Assembly (NCBI GenBank): GCA_903824575.1
Contig: CAIJXJ010000224.1
Coordinates: 17,320-81,319 of the forward strand
DNA from: an uncultured Methylobacillus sp.
GTDB taxonomy: Bacteria; Pseudomonadota; Gammaproteobacteria; Burkholderiales; Methylophilaceae
Length of the DNA: 64,000 bases
Direction of reading: 5' to 3'
Position numbers and translations under genes: made by a program. This document shows, in pieces, positions 26,150 to 37,100 of the stretch; positions within the stretch are counted from its first letter, which is position 1, and each line of letters begins with the position of its first letter. Below the pieces are notes generated by a model that saw nothing but the letters and a program-made list of their open reading frames with translations, searched no databases and was not told where the DNA came from.

Positions 26150-27277
26150 TTATGCACTGGAATGACATAACAATGAATGGTCATGTTCGCCGCTTGCGGC
26201 CATATGGTCAAGTTCTTGCAATACTTGCATGCTGGCAGCCTCCATTTTTTGTATGTTTTCAAGAGCAAGGGCGTTATCGCCATGATTAAAGTTGTCGATG
26301 GCGGTAATGCCGTGTTTATGCACCGCCGTATGCGGGGATTCAATTTCCCGGTATCCGGGCAACTGTGAGAAGCAGGCTCTACCATCGCCCTCGTAATACC
26401 ACTTGCCCAGGCGGCAGGCGGTATGACTGCTGAAGTCCTTGCCTTTTTTGTCGGAAATTCCCATGAACACCTTGTAGACCTCGAATTTGTAAACCAGGTG
26501 ATCCACTTTTGCCAGTTCCACAAAACCGCGTAGCGCGCTGGCAGCGATCGCACCCTCCATCTTGTTGGATAATGCCAGCAGTTCTTCCATGCTGCGGGTG
26601 GCGATTTCCCCCTCCAGACTGAATTGTTCGGCCTCTTTTGCATTGTGTTCCATCTCATCCCGGGAACGGCTGGTTTCGCTCTGAATGCTGGTGACCAGAG
26701 AGGAGATCTCATTGGTGGCCTGAGCGGTGCGCTCGGCCAACTTACGCACCTCATCCGCGACCACGGCAAAGCCTCGGCCCTGTTCGCCGGCGCGAGCTGC
26801 CTCAATGGCGGCATTGAGCGCCAGCAGATTGGTCTGGTCGGCAATTTCCTTGATTAGCTTGACGATGCCGCCAATCTGGTCTGCGCGCAAGCTGAGTTGA
26901 TCTACGCCATGAGCGGTGTCCTGAGTTTTTTTTGCCATCAGGGCCAGATTCTTTGAGATTTGTTCCATGGCACTTCGACTCTTGCCGGAAGTGCTGGCAG
27001 CGCCCTGCGCATGGTCTTTTTCGTCTGCCAGATTGGTCGCCAGATTGAGCAGGGATGTTTGAAATTCACCGAAAGACAGGCCGAAAGATTGCATATTGTG
27101 GAACATGCCGGCATGGAGGGTGGCAGCATCTGTCAGGCTGGAGTATTGGTCGTCCCGGGCGTTGACCCGGGTCACCAAGGCGTCACGTTCGCCAGTCACC
27201 TGCTGGAACTTGGACTCCAGATCATTGATGCGGCTCTTTAGCGCAGACATTTCTTTTTTGTTGTGGCCAAACAGCAT
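26150..27277 (-). CDS. Soluble methyl-accepting chemotaxis protein with CZB zinc domain
   Basis: A 375-residue receptor without a transmembrane segment or signal peptide, so cytoplasmic. Residues ~8-45 are a coiled coil. The signalling tip is near the middle ([40 protein letters not shown]). The C terminus is a chemoreceptor zinc-binding (CZB) domain with [28 protein letters not shown] and [10 protein letters not shown], giving the His/Cys ligand set. CZB domains sense zinc or hypochlorous acid and also occur on diguanylate cyclases. It heads the leftward run that continues with cheV, cheV, cheY, cheZ and cheA. An ATG nine codons inside is an alternative start. Confidence 0.92.
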   Translation of the reverse strand: MLFGHNKKEMSALKSRINDLESKFQQVTGERDALVTRVNARDDQYSSLTDAATLHAGMFHNMQSFGLSFGEFQTSLLNLATNLADEKDHAQGAASTSGKSRSAMEQISKNLALMAKKTQDTAHGVDQLSLRADQIGGIVKLIKEIADQTNLLALNAAIEAARAGEQGRGFAVVADEVRKLAERTAQATNEISSLVTSIQSETSRSRDEMEHNAKEAEQFSLEGEIATRSMEELLALSNKMEGAIAASALRGFVELAKVDHLVYKFEVYKVFMGISDKKGKDFSSHTACRLGKWYYEGDGRACFSQLPGYREIESPHTAVHKHGITAIDNFNHGDNALALENIQKMEAASMQVLQELDHMAASGEHDHSLLCHSSA

Positions 27278-27386
27278 TCCGCCCTCTCAAAATTCAAATA
27301 CTAACATAACCATAGGGTTCTAATTTCGCACTATACTTGAGGCATCTTCAAAAATGTAGTGTTATCGGCGCAACTTCATACAGCTC

Positions 27387-28547
27387 ATGGCATCCAAGCA
27401 AACGAATTCTCCCTCTTCGCCGGAAGATTTGCAGCAGGCGTTCACTCTTTTTAATCAGGTTTCCGAACAGCTGACGGGCGCTTACATGGACTTGCAGAAG
27501 CAGGTCGAGCAGTTGACCCATGAGCTGGCGGTGACCAATGGCGAGTTGCGCCGGCAGCTTGAAGAAAAGGCCAACTTGTCGCAACGCCTGCGGCGGCTGC
27601 TGGAGGCCTTGCCTGGTGGTGTGGTGGTGCTGGATGCTGATGGCCACATCGATGAGGCCAATCCGGTGGCATTTTCCCTGTTGGGTCAGCCCTTGGCCGG
27701 CGAAGCGTGGACTGTTGTTTGTAGTCGCGAACTTAAGCCCACTAGCGCGCCTGGCGAATGGCTGGTAGGCGATGGCAGTCGTCGCGTGGCGATCTCTTCC
27801 AGTCATTTGGGCGAACAGGTGGGTGAGATCCTTTTGCTGCAGGATGTCACTGAGGCGTATCAGATGCAGGATCAATTGCAGCGACACAAGCGCTTGTCTT
27901 CCATGGGGGAAATGGTGGCGGGCCTGGCCCACCAGTTGCGCACGCCGCTGGCCGCTGCCCTGTTGTATACCTCGCATTTGCGTGGCGATCTGACGGCCGA
28001 GGACAGGTTGCGTTTCGCCGACAAGGCGCTGGCACGCCTGCGTTCGCTGGAGCGTCTGATCAAGGAAATGTTGATTTTCGTCCGTGGCGGCAAGGGCGCG
28101 CAGGAGCGCATACCAGCGCAGGCACTGTTGTCCGAGGTGCAGCAGGTGATGGAGCCCCAGATGGCACAGCATGGACTGATTTTCGAGATGGAAGATGCCT
28201 GTGCTGGCGCCTGTGTCATGGGCAGTCGTGAGGCCCTGTCAGGTGCGCTCCTCAATCTGCTGGCCAATGCCATGCAGGCGAGCGAACCGGGGGGGCGAAT
28301 CCAGCTTCGCGGAGAGATGGAGGCTGCCTGGTTGACGTTTTCCATCAGCGATAGCGGGCGCGGCATCCCACAAGCCTTGCAGGAGCGTTTGTTTGAGCCA
28401 TTCTTTACCACCCGCTCTGAAGGCACTGGCCTCGGTTTGGCCATCGTGCGTGAAGTGACACAGATGCATGGTGGTGAAATTTCAGTACAATCAGTGGAAG
28501 GACAGGGCAGTACTTTCTGCCTGCGATTGCCGGTAGCCCCTTTATGA
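27387..28547 (+). CDS. flrB: Flagellar sensor histidine kinase FlrB/FleS-like
   Basis: A cytoplasmic kinase that controls middle-to-late flagellar genes by phosphorylating its NtrC-type partner FlrC. The 386 residues have an N-terminal coiled coil (QEQ-type heptads around 30-70), a PAS domain (LEALPGGVVVLDADGHIDEA), the HisKA box with His182 in GLAHQLRTPLAAALL, and HATPase motifs LNLLANAMQAS, DSGRGIPQAL and EGTGLGLAIVREV. No transmembrane helix is present. Its stop overlaps the flrC start (ATGA). It is divergent from the CZB receptor with 109 bp between starts. The name rests on gene pairing and fliE context. Confidence 0.87.
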   Translation: MASKQTNSPSSPEDLQQAFTLFNQVSEQLTGAYMDLQKQVEQLTHELAVTNGELRRQLEEKANLSQRLRRLLEALPGGVVVLDADGHIDEANPVAFSLLGQPLAGEAWTVVCSRELKPTSAPGEWLVGDGSRRVAISSSHLGEQVGEILLLQDVTEAYQMQDQLQRHKRLSSMGEMVAGLAHQLRTPLAAALLYTSHLRGDLTAEDRLRFADKALARLRSLERLIKEMLIFVRGGKGAQERIPAQALLSEVQQVMEPQMAQHGLIFEMEDACAGACVMGSREALSGALLNLLANAMQASEPGGRIQLRGEMEAAWLTFSISDSGRGIPQALQERLFEPFFTTRSEGTGLGLAIVREVTQMHGGEISVQSVEGQGSTFCLRLPVAPL

Positions 28548-29872
28548 CAACGAAAACATTACCCATCCTGATCGTGGAAGACGATCCTGACCTGCGTGAA
28601 GCACTCTCTGACACGCTTGCGCTGTCGCGTTATCGCGTGCTGATCGCTGTGGACGGGCAACATGCATTGCAGGTGTTGCAGGAAAACGCAGTGGGCCTCG
28701 TCATTACCGACGTGCAGATGCCCAATATGAACGGCTTGGCGCTATTGCACGCCATCAAATCCAGCCAGCCTCATTTGCCGGTATTGTTGATGACGGCCTA
28801 TGGCGTCATCACCCAGGCGGTGGAGGCGATGCGTGAGGGCGCCTGTAACTATCTGGTTAAACCGTTCGAGGTGAGTGAATTGTTGGCCCAGGTGGCACGC
28901 TACATGCTCCCCGCCAGTTTTTCTAATCACAGCGATGCGGTGATGGATGACCCGCGCAGCCGTGAGTTGTTTGCCCTCGCCCTGCGGGTCGCCGGTACGC
29001 CTGCCACCGTCCTGATTTCCGGCGAAAGTGGTACCGGCAAGGAGGTGTTGGCGCGTTTCATTCATCGCCATTCCCCACGTTCCGAACAGCCTTTCGTGGC
29101 CATCAATTGCGCGGCCATTCCAGATAACCTGCTTGAGGCGACCATGTTTGGTCATGAAAAAGGCGCCTTTACTGGCGCTACCCAGAGCCAGGCCGGCAAG
29201 TTCGAGCAGGCGCAGGGTGGAACGCTGTTGCTGGACGAGATTTCGGAAATGCCACTTGCGTTACAGGCCAAGCTGTTGCGCGTGTTGCAGGAGCGCGAGG
29301 TGGAACGGGTCGGCAGTCACAAGGCCATCGCTCTTGACGTGCGGGTCATCGCCACCACTAATCGAGACATGCTGGGTGAGGTGGCCGCCGGCAAGTTTCG
29401 CGAGGATTTGTATTACCGGCTCAATGTGTTTCCTTTGCAAATCCCGCCGTTGCGGGAGCGCAAGCAAGATATTCTGCCACTGGCGCTACGCTTTCTGGCT
29501 GACATGGCCGTCGCCATGGGGCGATCAGGTATGCGCATGGACAGTGCGTCCGAACAGGCTTTACTGGATTACGACTGGCCCGGCAACGTGCGCGAGATGG
29601 AAAATATCATCCAGCGCGCCGTGATCCTGGCCCCGGCTGAGATCATTCGTCCGGAGCATCTGTATTTGCCGTCGCGCCCGGTCATCGAGCAGTGGGAGGC
29701 GCCGGGCGAGGACATCAATGACTTGAAATCTTTGGAAAAAGCGCACATCATGACGATACTTGCATCTGTCAATGGTTCGCGTAAATTGGCGGCACAAAAG
29801 CTCTGCATGAGCGAGCGCACGCTACGCCATAAGTTGCAGCAATATCGCGAGACCGGGGATGATCAGGCATGA
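28544..29872 (+). CDS. flrC: Sigma-54-dependent flagellar response regulator FlrC/FleR-like
   Basis: An NtrC-family activator of sigma-54 promoters of rod, hook and ring genes. The 442 residues comprise a receiver (acceptor Asp56 in [12 protein letters not shown]), an AAA+ domain with Walker [14 protein letters not shown], the sigma-54 contact loop GAFTGA at residue 207, [11 protein letters not shown] and the R-finger region [13 protein letters not shown], and a C-terminal Fis-type helix-turn-helix ([20 protein letters not shown]). Its start overlaps the flrB stop. A sigma-54-type element stands upstream of flgB 16 kb away, a likely target. Confidence 0.9.
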   Translation: MTTKTLPILIVEDDPDLREALSDTLALSRYRVLIAVDGQHALQVLQENAVGLVITDVQMPNMNGLALLHAIKSSQPHLPVLLMTAYGVITQAVEAMREGACNYLVKPFEVSELLAQVARYMLPASFSNHSDAVMDDPRSRELFALALRVAGTPATVLISGESGTGKEVLARFIHRHSPRSEQPFVAINCAAIPDNLLEATMFGHEKGAFTGATQSQAGKFEQAQGGTLLLDEISEMPLALQAKLLRVLQEREVERVGSHKAIALDVRVIATTNRDMLGEVAAGKFREDLYYRLNVFPLQIPPLRERKQDILPLALRFLADMAVAMGRSGMRMDSASEQALLDYDWPGNVREMENIIQRAVILAPAEIIRPEHLYLPSRPVIEQWEAPGEDINDLKSLEKAHIMTILASVNGSRKLAAQKLCMSERTLRHKLQQYRETGDDQA

Positions 29873-29909
29873 GAATTGCTTGATCTGAAGGAGGCAGAAT
29901 ACTTTATCT

Positions 29910-29936
29910 TAAAGTTTTCGCGCCAAGTTACGATAT
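29910..29936 (+). promoter_or_regulatory. Sigma-28 (FliA)-type promoter upstream of fliE
   Basis: TAAAGTTT at 29910-29917, an 11-bp spacer, then TACGATAT at 29929-29936. The -35 element is identical to the consensus TAAAGTTT, and the -10 keeps CGATA of GCCGATAA. It lies 45 bp before the fliE ATG. FliE is more often under sigma-54 control, so this arrangement is unusual. Confidence 0.6.
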
Positions 29937-29981
29937 AGAACTTGCATGACGCGCGCCGGATAGCGGCATTAAGAGGCCAGC

Positions 29982-30299
29982 ATGGATATCACAGGAATCG
30001 ACCAGTTACTCAGTCAGCTTAACGCCACCTCGGCGTTGGCTTCCGGCAATAGTTCGTCGGCGGCAGGGGCGGGCACGGCAAATTTTGCCGACATGCTGAA
30101 AAGTGCGGTGAGTGAAGTCAATAATGCCCAACAGGGGGCGGACAAACTGGCACAGGCTTTTCAACTCGGCCAGCCGGATGCCAACATCCAGGACGTGATG
30201 ATTTCCCTGCAGAAGGCTAATCTTTCCTTCCAGACCATGGTACAGGTTCGCAATAAGCTTGCGACAGCCTATCAAGACGTCATGAGCATGCAGGTCTAG
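29982..30299 (+). CDS. fliE: Flagellar hook-basal body complex protein FliE
   Basis: FliE is a small rod-junction protein linking the MS ring to the FlgB/FlgC rod. The 105 residues have a Ser/Ala/Gly-rich N-terminal part and the conserved C-terminal helices: FADMLKSAVSEVNNAQQGAD, NIQDVMISLQKANLSFQTMV and VRNKLATAYQDVMSMQV, exactly the family ending. AGAGG precedes the ATG. It follows flrC by 109 bp, but the usual partners fliFGHIJ do not follow: the next gene is an unrelated sensor kinase. Confidence 0.95.
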   Translation: MDITGIDQLLSQLNATSALASGNSSSAAGAGTANFADMLKSAVSEVNNAQQGADKLAQAFQLGQPDANIQDVMISLQKANLSFQTMVQVRNKLATAYQDVMSMQV

Positions 30300-30595
30300 C
30301 GCGTAACTCTTCTTAACCGGCGAGATCACGCCGTCGAATCCTAGCTACACCGAATTTCAGAATATGTGCGCCACGTTGCGATGTATGCCCTGTTTTGGCA
30401 ATGTGACCTGTTTCAACATGCTGGCAATTCCGAACGAAACGTCCGTGTCGATTGAATGACTGGTCGTTCGCGGATTTCAGACATGCACCCATTAAAGCCC
30501 CAGCGCTAGTGCGTTCCATCAAGATGCCGCATTGACGCCGTTGTTGATTGCAGGTCCTCTCATCACCTGACCCTCAAGCTACGGGAGGATGCAAA
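30300..30595. other. Intergenic stretch after fliE
   Basis: About 296 bp with no credible gene. A CGGCG/CGCCG hairpin (30318-30333) lies just past fliE but lacks a T tract. GTCGAATCCTAGCTACACC at 30332-30350 resembles a tRNA T-arm and 3' end but no tRNA body precedes it. GGGAGG near the end is the ribosome site of the next gene. Confidence 0.4.
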
Positions 30596-33049
30596 ATGAT
30601 CGGCGCTTTGAAAAAAATCAAATTTTTTCAGCTTTGGTTTTTCGCCATGGTGATTTCGGTCACCATGACAGAGTTGATTGTCTGTGGCATGGAGATGCTA
30701 CTGAAGGGGGCCATCACCAATGACTTCCTGCTGACGGGTCTTGTTGCGTCCTTTTTCGTTGCGGCTCTCGTGGTCAGCGCCCTGACTTTTCTCCTCTCAG
30801 AGATGAAAAAAAGTGAGGCGGCGTTGCGTCTGCAAAGTAGCATCACGGCAAATGCTGCTGAAGCCATAGTGTTGGCCAGTTCCGTTGATGGCAAGATCCT
30901 CTATGCCAACCGGCGGTTCGAGGAGATGTTCGGTTACGCTACGGGTGCATTTGCCAACCAGAACATCATGGCAGGGGAGGCTTCGGCCGGTGTTATTCCT
31001 GCCGAGATTTCCTCCGGGGTGATTGCGTCCCTGGCAAACAATGGATTCTGGAGTGGCGAAATACCAAGCTGGAAAATAGACGGTTCAGCGTTCTGGACGT
31101 CTGCTCAAGTTTCCGTTTTCGAGAGTGAGGAATTCGGCAGTCTCTGGCTGGTTTATCTATCGGACATCACAGCGCGGATACAGGCTGAATTGAAGTTGCG
31201 CATTGTGGCAACGGCTTTTCAGTCTTGCGAAGGCATGTTCATTACTGATCACAATAGCGTAATTCAGGAGGTGAACCGTGCCTTCATCGAAGTCACAGGT
31301 TACAGCGCGGAGGACGCCATCGGCCAGACTCCACGCCTGTTCCGTTCGGGGCGGCATGATGCAGACTTTTACGCCTCGATGTGGGCGTGCATTAATTTGC
31401 AAGGCCATTGGCAGGGTGAAATCTGGAATCGTCGCAAGAATGGCGAAGTCTATCCGCAAGGCCTTACCATCACGGCGGTGACAGGTAATGACGGGGCTGT
31501 GTGTAATTACGTGGCGACCTTGATGGATGTCACTGCGCGCAAGCGTGCGGAAGTTGCACTGAGTCGCAGCCAGGATAGACTGATGCTTGCCACGCAGGCG
31601 GGCGGGGTGGGCATCTGGGATTGGGATGTGCGCCAGGACGTTCTGACGTGGGATGCCAGGATGTTCGTGCTCTACGGCATGGCTCAGAATCAGGATGCAA
31701 GCTACGCGATCTGGAAGGCAGGCGTGCATCCGGAAGATAGGCAGCAAAGCGATGCTGAACTCCAGATGGCACTGCGTGGCGAAAAAGTGTTTGATACCGA
31801 ATTTCGGGTGATCTGGCCGGATGGGTCGATCCATAACCTCCGTGCGTTGGCCCAGGTCAATATCGACGCCGCCGGTCAACCGTTGCGCATGATTGGAACC
31901 AATTGGGACATCACCGAGCAAAAGCGGGTAGAGCAGGATCTGATCGCTGCGCGTAGCGCTGCCGATCAGGCCAATAACGCCAAGTCGCGTTTTCTCGCTG
32001 CGGCCAGCCATGACTTGCGGCAACCGCTTACCGCACTCTCGCTGTATGTGGAGACGCTGGTTCAAGGCGAACTGGCGGGCAACCGTGAGCTGGGGGAGAA
32101 AATCCAGAGCTGCGTCCTCAGTCTGGGTGAATTGCTTGACGGGCTGCTTGATCTGAGCAAGCTAGATGCGGGCATCGTGACACCCAGACTGTCGGATTTC
32201 CATGTCAATGAACTGCTGCAGGCCATCGTGACCAGGCATGCCCCCGAGGCGATGCTGAAAGGCTTGAGCCTGCGTGCAAGAGCGGCCCAAGTGATCGTGC
32301 ACAGCGATCCGCATCTGTTGGAGCGGATATTGGGCAATCTGGTCTCCAATGCCGTTCGTTATACGGAGCAGGGCGGTGTGCTGATTGCGTGCAGTCGCCA
32401 TCAGGAGAAATTATGGCTTGAGGTCTGGGATACCGGCATCGGCATCCCGGAGGATATGAGCGCATACATCTTTGAAGAGTTCAGTCAGCTGGGGGATGAT
32501 AGTCGCAGCCGAGGCAGCGGCCTTGGTCTTTCCATCGTGGCCAAGATCGCCGCCTTGTTGCAGCTGCAGATTCGCCTGCGCTCCAGACCGGGCCGTGGTT
32601 CCATGTTCGCCATAGAACTACCTCCAGGACAAGCGGTTCCGGTAGAGGTATCAGTACCGCCAATACTAGCTGCAAGAAATTTCAGGATTGGTTTGGTGGA
32701 CGACAACGTCGAGGTCCTCAATGCATTTTCTTTTGCGCTTGAATTCTTCGGGCATGGAATCGTCGTGGCCACGGACGGGGAGGCCTTGTTTGAGTCTATG
32801 GGAGGCGTGGCACCAGATATCCTGATCTCGGATTATCGTCTTGCCCATGGCCAGAACGGCTTTGATGTGATTGCGAAGGCAAGGCTGCTGTGGGGCGATC
32901 AACTGCCGGCGATAGTCATTACTGGCGATACCGACCCGAAATTGCTGCGCATCATGGCGGGGCATGGCATCACGGTATGTCACAAGCCGGTGAAGCTTGC
33001 CACTCTGGATGCCTTGATACGAGCCGCGTTGGAGCAGAAGTCAGTCTGA
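30596..33049 (+). CDS. Hybrid sensor histidine kinase/response regulator with PAS domains
   Basis: An 817-residue membrane sensor. Two N-terminal transmembrane helices (~10-33 and ~42-66) are followed by three PAS domains (starts near 78, 205 and 335; the third carries WDWDVRQDVLTWD of the PAS_3 type). Then HisKA with His472 in AAASHDLRQPLTALSLYVE, HATPase (LGNLVSNAVRYTEQGG, DTGIGIPEDM, RGSGLGLSIVAKI) and a C-terminal receiver (GLVDDNVEVLNAF, acceptor Asp in ILISDYRLAHGQ). GGGAGG supports the ATG at 30596. No obvious DNA-binding partner lies next to it, so its target is unknown. Similar kinases without an extracellular loop sense redox or internal signals. Confidence 0.88.
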   Translation: MIGALKKIKFFQLWFFAMVISVTMTELIVCGMEMLLKGAITNDFLLTGLVASFFVAALVVSALTFLLSEMKKSEAALRLQSSITANAAEAIVLASSVDGKILYANRRFEEMFGYATGAFANQNIMAGEASAGVIPAEISSGVIASLANNGFWSGEIPSWKIDGSAFWTSAQVSVFESEEFGSLWLVYLSDITARIQAELKLRIVATAFQSCEGMFITDHNSVIQEVNRAFIEVTGYSAEDAIGQTPRLFRSGRHDADFYASMWACINLQGHWQGEIWNRRKNGEVYPQGLTITAVTGNDGAVCNYVATLMDVTARKRAEVALSRSQDRLMLATQAGGVGIWDWDVRQDVLTWDARMFVLYGMAQNQDASYAIWKAGVHPEDRQQSDAELQMALRGEKVFDTEFRVIWPDGSIHNLRALAQVNIDAAGQPLRMIGTNWDITEQKRVEQDLIAARSAADQANNAKSRFLAAASHDLRQPLTALSLYVETLVQGELAGNRELGEKIQSCVLSLGELLDGLLDLSKLDAGIVTPRLSDFHVNELLQAIVTRHAPEAMLKGLSLRARAAQVIVHSDPHLLERILGNLVSNAVRYTEQGGVLIACSRHQEKLWLEVWDTGIGIPEDMSAYIFEEFSQLGDDSRSRGSGLGLSIVAKIAALLQLQIRLRSRPGRGSMFAIELPPGQAVPVEVSVPPILAARNFRIGLVDDNVEVLNAFSFALEFFGHGIVVATDGEALFESMGGVAPDILISDYRLAHGQNGFDVIAKARLLWGDQLPAIVITGDTDPKLLRIMAGHGITVCHKPVKLATLDALIRAALEQKSV

Positions 33050-33126
33050 GCTTGAATGATGCAGGGCGCTTGCCGCCGCTGGTATCTTTGAGATAATTGA
33101 TCAAATCGATCAGGAGTCAGGTCTGC

Positions 33127-33993
33127 CTAATCGACAGCATTCAATTGCTTGAAAATCTGGACAATGGCTCTCAGGGAAAGCCAGTGGCCGGCGACATCAA
33201 AGCCGGTGAGAAAGTATTTTGGCGAAGCATATAATTGATCAATTTCTGTTGCAATGTCGGCAAATTGAGGCCGGTGTTTTGCCTTGACGAAGAAGGCATT
33301 GGCGCCCGTGATGTTGCAGCAGGCGAGAAAATAGCCATGCGCTTCAAATAACTCGACAAAGGTAGCGAGGCTGGCACCAAAGTAATCACTGCCATCCCAG
33401 GTGTGATTGTCGTCGTATTCAATCTTGAATTTTATCGGGGGCCTGAATTTTGCGTTATATTCGACGATGAACACCTCGGGGTGTGCGCCCGAGGATAGCA
33501 GGGCCTCGACAAAATAGTAATCATTGCCATCCAGATCCAGTGAAATCAGATCGCATTGCTTACGTTTGATGGCCGCCAAACCATTGTTGTAGAGCTCGAC
33601 AATATTTGATTGTTTGATCCAGTGTTTCTGGTAATGGAAATTTAAGGTTGTCGCCTGCAGGGGATTAAAGTCAAATGCCAGGTCTTCGCCACCCACCCAG
33701 AAACCGCTCCAGCCGGCGGCAGCGAGAGCGAGGGTGTTGTTTTCCGTGCCGTTGCCAACGCCGAACTCGGCAAATACTCCATTGACAATGCCGATGCGTC
33801 TTAGAATCTCGAAGCTGATGCCATCCTCGTCATTCTGGGAATAAACCTTGCCGCCGCAGTTGGTCAGGGGATTTACGTGATTCTGCAAAGAGGCATTGCC
33901 GGAGGATCTCAAGAGTTGGGCGGTGGCACGCACTGATGGGAAAAAATTCGCTAAATAATCCTGGTAAATCTGAAGTTTTGATACGTCCTGCAT
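33127..33993 (-). CDS. FkbM/SAM-methyltransferase-like protein of unknown function
   Basis: A 288-residue cytoplasmic protein. The centre looks like a Rossmann-type methyltransferase: [20 protein letters not shown] as the glycine-rich motif [20 protein letters not shown] as a strand-loop resembling FkbM proteins, and [17 protein letters not shown] after it. Close relatives are often found with surface-polysaccharide genes, but here it stands alone between a sensor kinase and purL. AAGGA precedes the ATG by 7 nt. I cannot assign a substrate; annotation as hypothetical would also be fair. Confidence 0.6.
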   Translation of the reverse strand: MQDVSKLQIYQDYLANFFPSVRATAQLLRSSGNASLQNHVNPLTNCGGKVYSQNDEDGISFEILRRIGIVNGVFAEFGVGNGTENNTLALAAAGWSGFWVGGEDLAFDFNPLQATTLNFHYQKHWIKQSNIVELYNNGLAAIKRKQCDLISLDLDGNDYYFVEALLSSGAHPEVFIVEYNAKFRPPIKFKIEYDDNHTWDGSDYFGASLATFVELFEAHGYFLACCNITGANAFFVKAKHRPQFADIATEIDQLYASPKYFLTGFDVAGHWLSLRAIVQIFKQLNAVD

Positions 33994-34134
33994 GATTCGA
34001 TCCTTGAAGCCACAAATTTATTGTTCGAGCGAGGCTACTCCGCTCCAGGAATTTTAACAAGGCGCTACGGAGCTTGGACCTCCAGAGAGCGGCTTTCTGC
34101 TAAAATCTTGCTTTTTATCCGTGCCAAATCCACC

Positions 34135-37100
34135 ATGCTCCGTTTCCGTGGCAGTGCCGCTCTTTCCCCGTTTCGTCTCGACAAGATTCTGGCCGCGCTG
34201 AAGACCGCTGCACCACGCATCTCTTACCTCTATGCCGAGTTCTGGCATTTCGCCTGGAGCGAGGGTGAACTGACCGTGGCGCAACAGGACACTCTGCTGC
34301 AGATCCTTACCTACGGGCCAAAAATGGCAGTGGAGTCGCCCCGGGGTGAGTTGTTCCTGGTGATTCCGCGCCCCGGCACAATTTCGCCATGGTCATCACG
34401 CGCCACCGACATTGCACGCCATTGCGGGCTTGAATCCGTGCTGCGCCTCGAGCGTGGAGTGGTTTATTATGCCGTCACTAGTGACGGTAGTCTGCTCACG
34501 ATTGAGGAGCGAAAAATTCTTCATGCGCTGATCCATGACCGCATGACCGAAGCGGTGTTTGGCAGTATCGACGACGCGGCACAGCTGTACCACACGGCCA
34601 CACCGGCAGCTCTTTCCACGGTGGACGTCATGCAAGGGGGTCGCGCCGCGCTAGTTACGGCCAATGCCGACATGGGCCTCGCACTGTCGCCGGATGAGAT
34701 CGATTATCTGGTGGAAAATTTTACTCGCATCAAACGCAATCCGACCGACGTTGAGCTGATGATGTTCGCCCAAGCTAATTCCGAGCATTGCCGCCACAAG
34801 ATATTCAATGCTGACTGGGTGATAGACGGCGTGGCACAGGCCAAGAGCCTGTTTGGCATGATCCGCAACACGCACCAACTGCATCCGGGTAAGACGGTGG
34901 TGGCTTATTCCGACAATGCATCGGTGGTACAGGGTGAGGTGACCGGCCGTTTTTATCCGCAGGCCGATGGCCGTTATGGCTACATCAGTGAGGAAATGCA
35001 CTTCCTGATGAAGGTGGAGACGCACAATCACCCAACCGCCATTTCACCGTTTGCCGGGGCCGCTACCGGCGCCGGCGGCGAGATTCGGGACGAGGGTGCG
35101 ACCGGTTCCGGTTCCAAACCCAAGGCCGGGTTGACCGGATTTTCTGTGTCCAACCTGAATATTCCAGGCTTTGTTCAGCCCTGGGAAGCGCATTACGGTA
35201 AGCCCGGGCGCATTGCCTCGGCCCTGCAGATCATGGTCGATGGCCCATTGGGTGGCGCCGCCTATAACAACGAGTTTGGTCGCCCTAATATTGCCGGCTA
35301 TTTTCGCACGTTGGAATTGGAGTCCGCCGGTGAAGTGCGTGGTTATCACAAGCCCATCATGCTGGCGGGCGGCGTCGGTAATATTTCGGCGCAGCATTCG
35401 TTCAAACAGCGTATTCCGATAGGCGCCATGCTGATCCAGTTGGGCGGATCGGCCATGCTGATCGGCTTGGGTGGTAGCGCCGCGTCCAGTATGGATACCG
35501 GCGCCAACACCGAAAATCTGGACTTTGATTCGGTGCAGCGTGGCAACCCGGAACTGGAGCGGCGCGTGCAGGAGGTGATCGACCGCTGCTGGCAGCTGGG
35601 CGATGCCAACCCCATCCTGGCCATCCATGATGTCGGTGCCGGTGGCCTGTCTAATGCCTTCCCGGAACTGGTGAATGACGCGGAACGTGGCGCCATATTT
35701 GAATTGCGCGACATTCACAACGAGGAGCTGGGCATGAGTCCGCGCGAGCTCTGGTGCAACGAGGCGCAGGAGCGCTATGTGTTGGCCGTGACGCCGGAAG
35801 ATTTGCCGCGTTTCATTGCCATCTGCGAGCGTGAACGCTGTCCTTATGCCGTGGTCGGGGAGGCGACCGAGGCTCGTCAGCTGACGGTTGCGGATTCGTA
35901 TTTTGGAGTCAAGCCGGTGGACATGGATCTGTCGGTGCTGCTCGGCAAGCCGCCCAAGATGACGCGTGACGTGACCCATCTGCCGCGTAAATTGACGCCT
36001 TTTGACGCGTCGAACATTGATCTCACGGATGCCGTTAATCGCCTGCTGCATCTGCCGGGCGTCGCCGACAAGACCTTTCTGATCACGATTGGCGACCGCA
36101 GTGTGACGGGACTGATTGCGCGCGATCAGATGGTCGGTCCCTGGCAGGTGCCGGTGGCCGATGTGGCGGTGACCCTGGCGGGTTTCGAGACCTATGCCGG
36201 CGAGGCCTTTGCTCTCGGAGAAAAGGCACCGCTGGCCCTAGTAGACGCCCCGGCCTCGGGTCGTATGGCGATAGGGGAAGCCATCACCAATATTGCCGCA
36301 GCCGCCATCAATGACCTTTCCGAACTGAAACTCTCCGCCAACTGGATGTCTCCTGCCGGGCATCCGGGCGAGGACGCCGCCCTCTACGACACGGTGCGGG
36401 CGGTCGGCATGGAGTTGTGTCCGCAACTTGGCATCAGTATTCCAGTCGGCAAGGATTCGATGTCGATGAAGACGGTGTGGGTTGATGACGGCGAACAGAA
36501 GGCGGTCATTGCGCCGATTTCCCTGGTGATTACCGCGTTCGCGCCGACTCCTGACGCACGCCGCACTCTGACTCCACAATTACGGTCAGACCTTGGTCCC
36601 ACACAGTTGATCCTGATCGATCTGGGGCAGGGTAAAAACCGTCTCGGCGGCTCGGCCCTGGCCCAGGTTTATGGCGCGGTAGGCACTCAGGCGCCGGACG
36701 TGAATGATGCCGGGCAACTCAAGACTTTTTTCAACAGCGTGCAGCAATTGAATCGTCTGGGCCAATTGCTGGCTTATCATGACCGCTCCGATGGGGGGCT
36801 GCTGCTGACTCTGGTCGAGATGGCCTTTGCCGGCCGTTGTGGCCTCGACATCGATCTTGGTCAGTTGCCAGGCACCCCCTCAGAAATCCTGTTCAATGAG
36901 GAGTTGGGCGCCGTGTTGCAGGTACGTGAGGCTGACTCGGCAGCACTGGTGGCGAAGCTTAATGCCGCCGGCTTGCAGGGCTGCGTGTATGTGATCGGCC
37001 AGCCAGCCGGTCATGGATCGATCAACATCCTTCATGGGGTTGACACGGTGTTTGCCGATACGCGGGTCAATCTTCACCGCGCCTGGTCGGCAACCACCTA

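Noticed and set aside
27362..27369. Possible sigma-28 promoter of the CZB receptor gene
   Set aside because: TTATCGGC is the exact complement of the -10 consensus on the leftward strand, but no -35 element is found at the right distance.
30332..30350. tRNA-like 3' fragment after fliE
   Set aside because: GTCGAATCCTAGCTACACC resembles a T-arm and acceptor end, but no D-arm, anticodon arm or matching acceptor strand is found, nor any integrase nearby.
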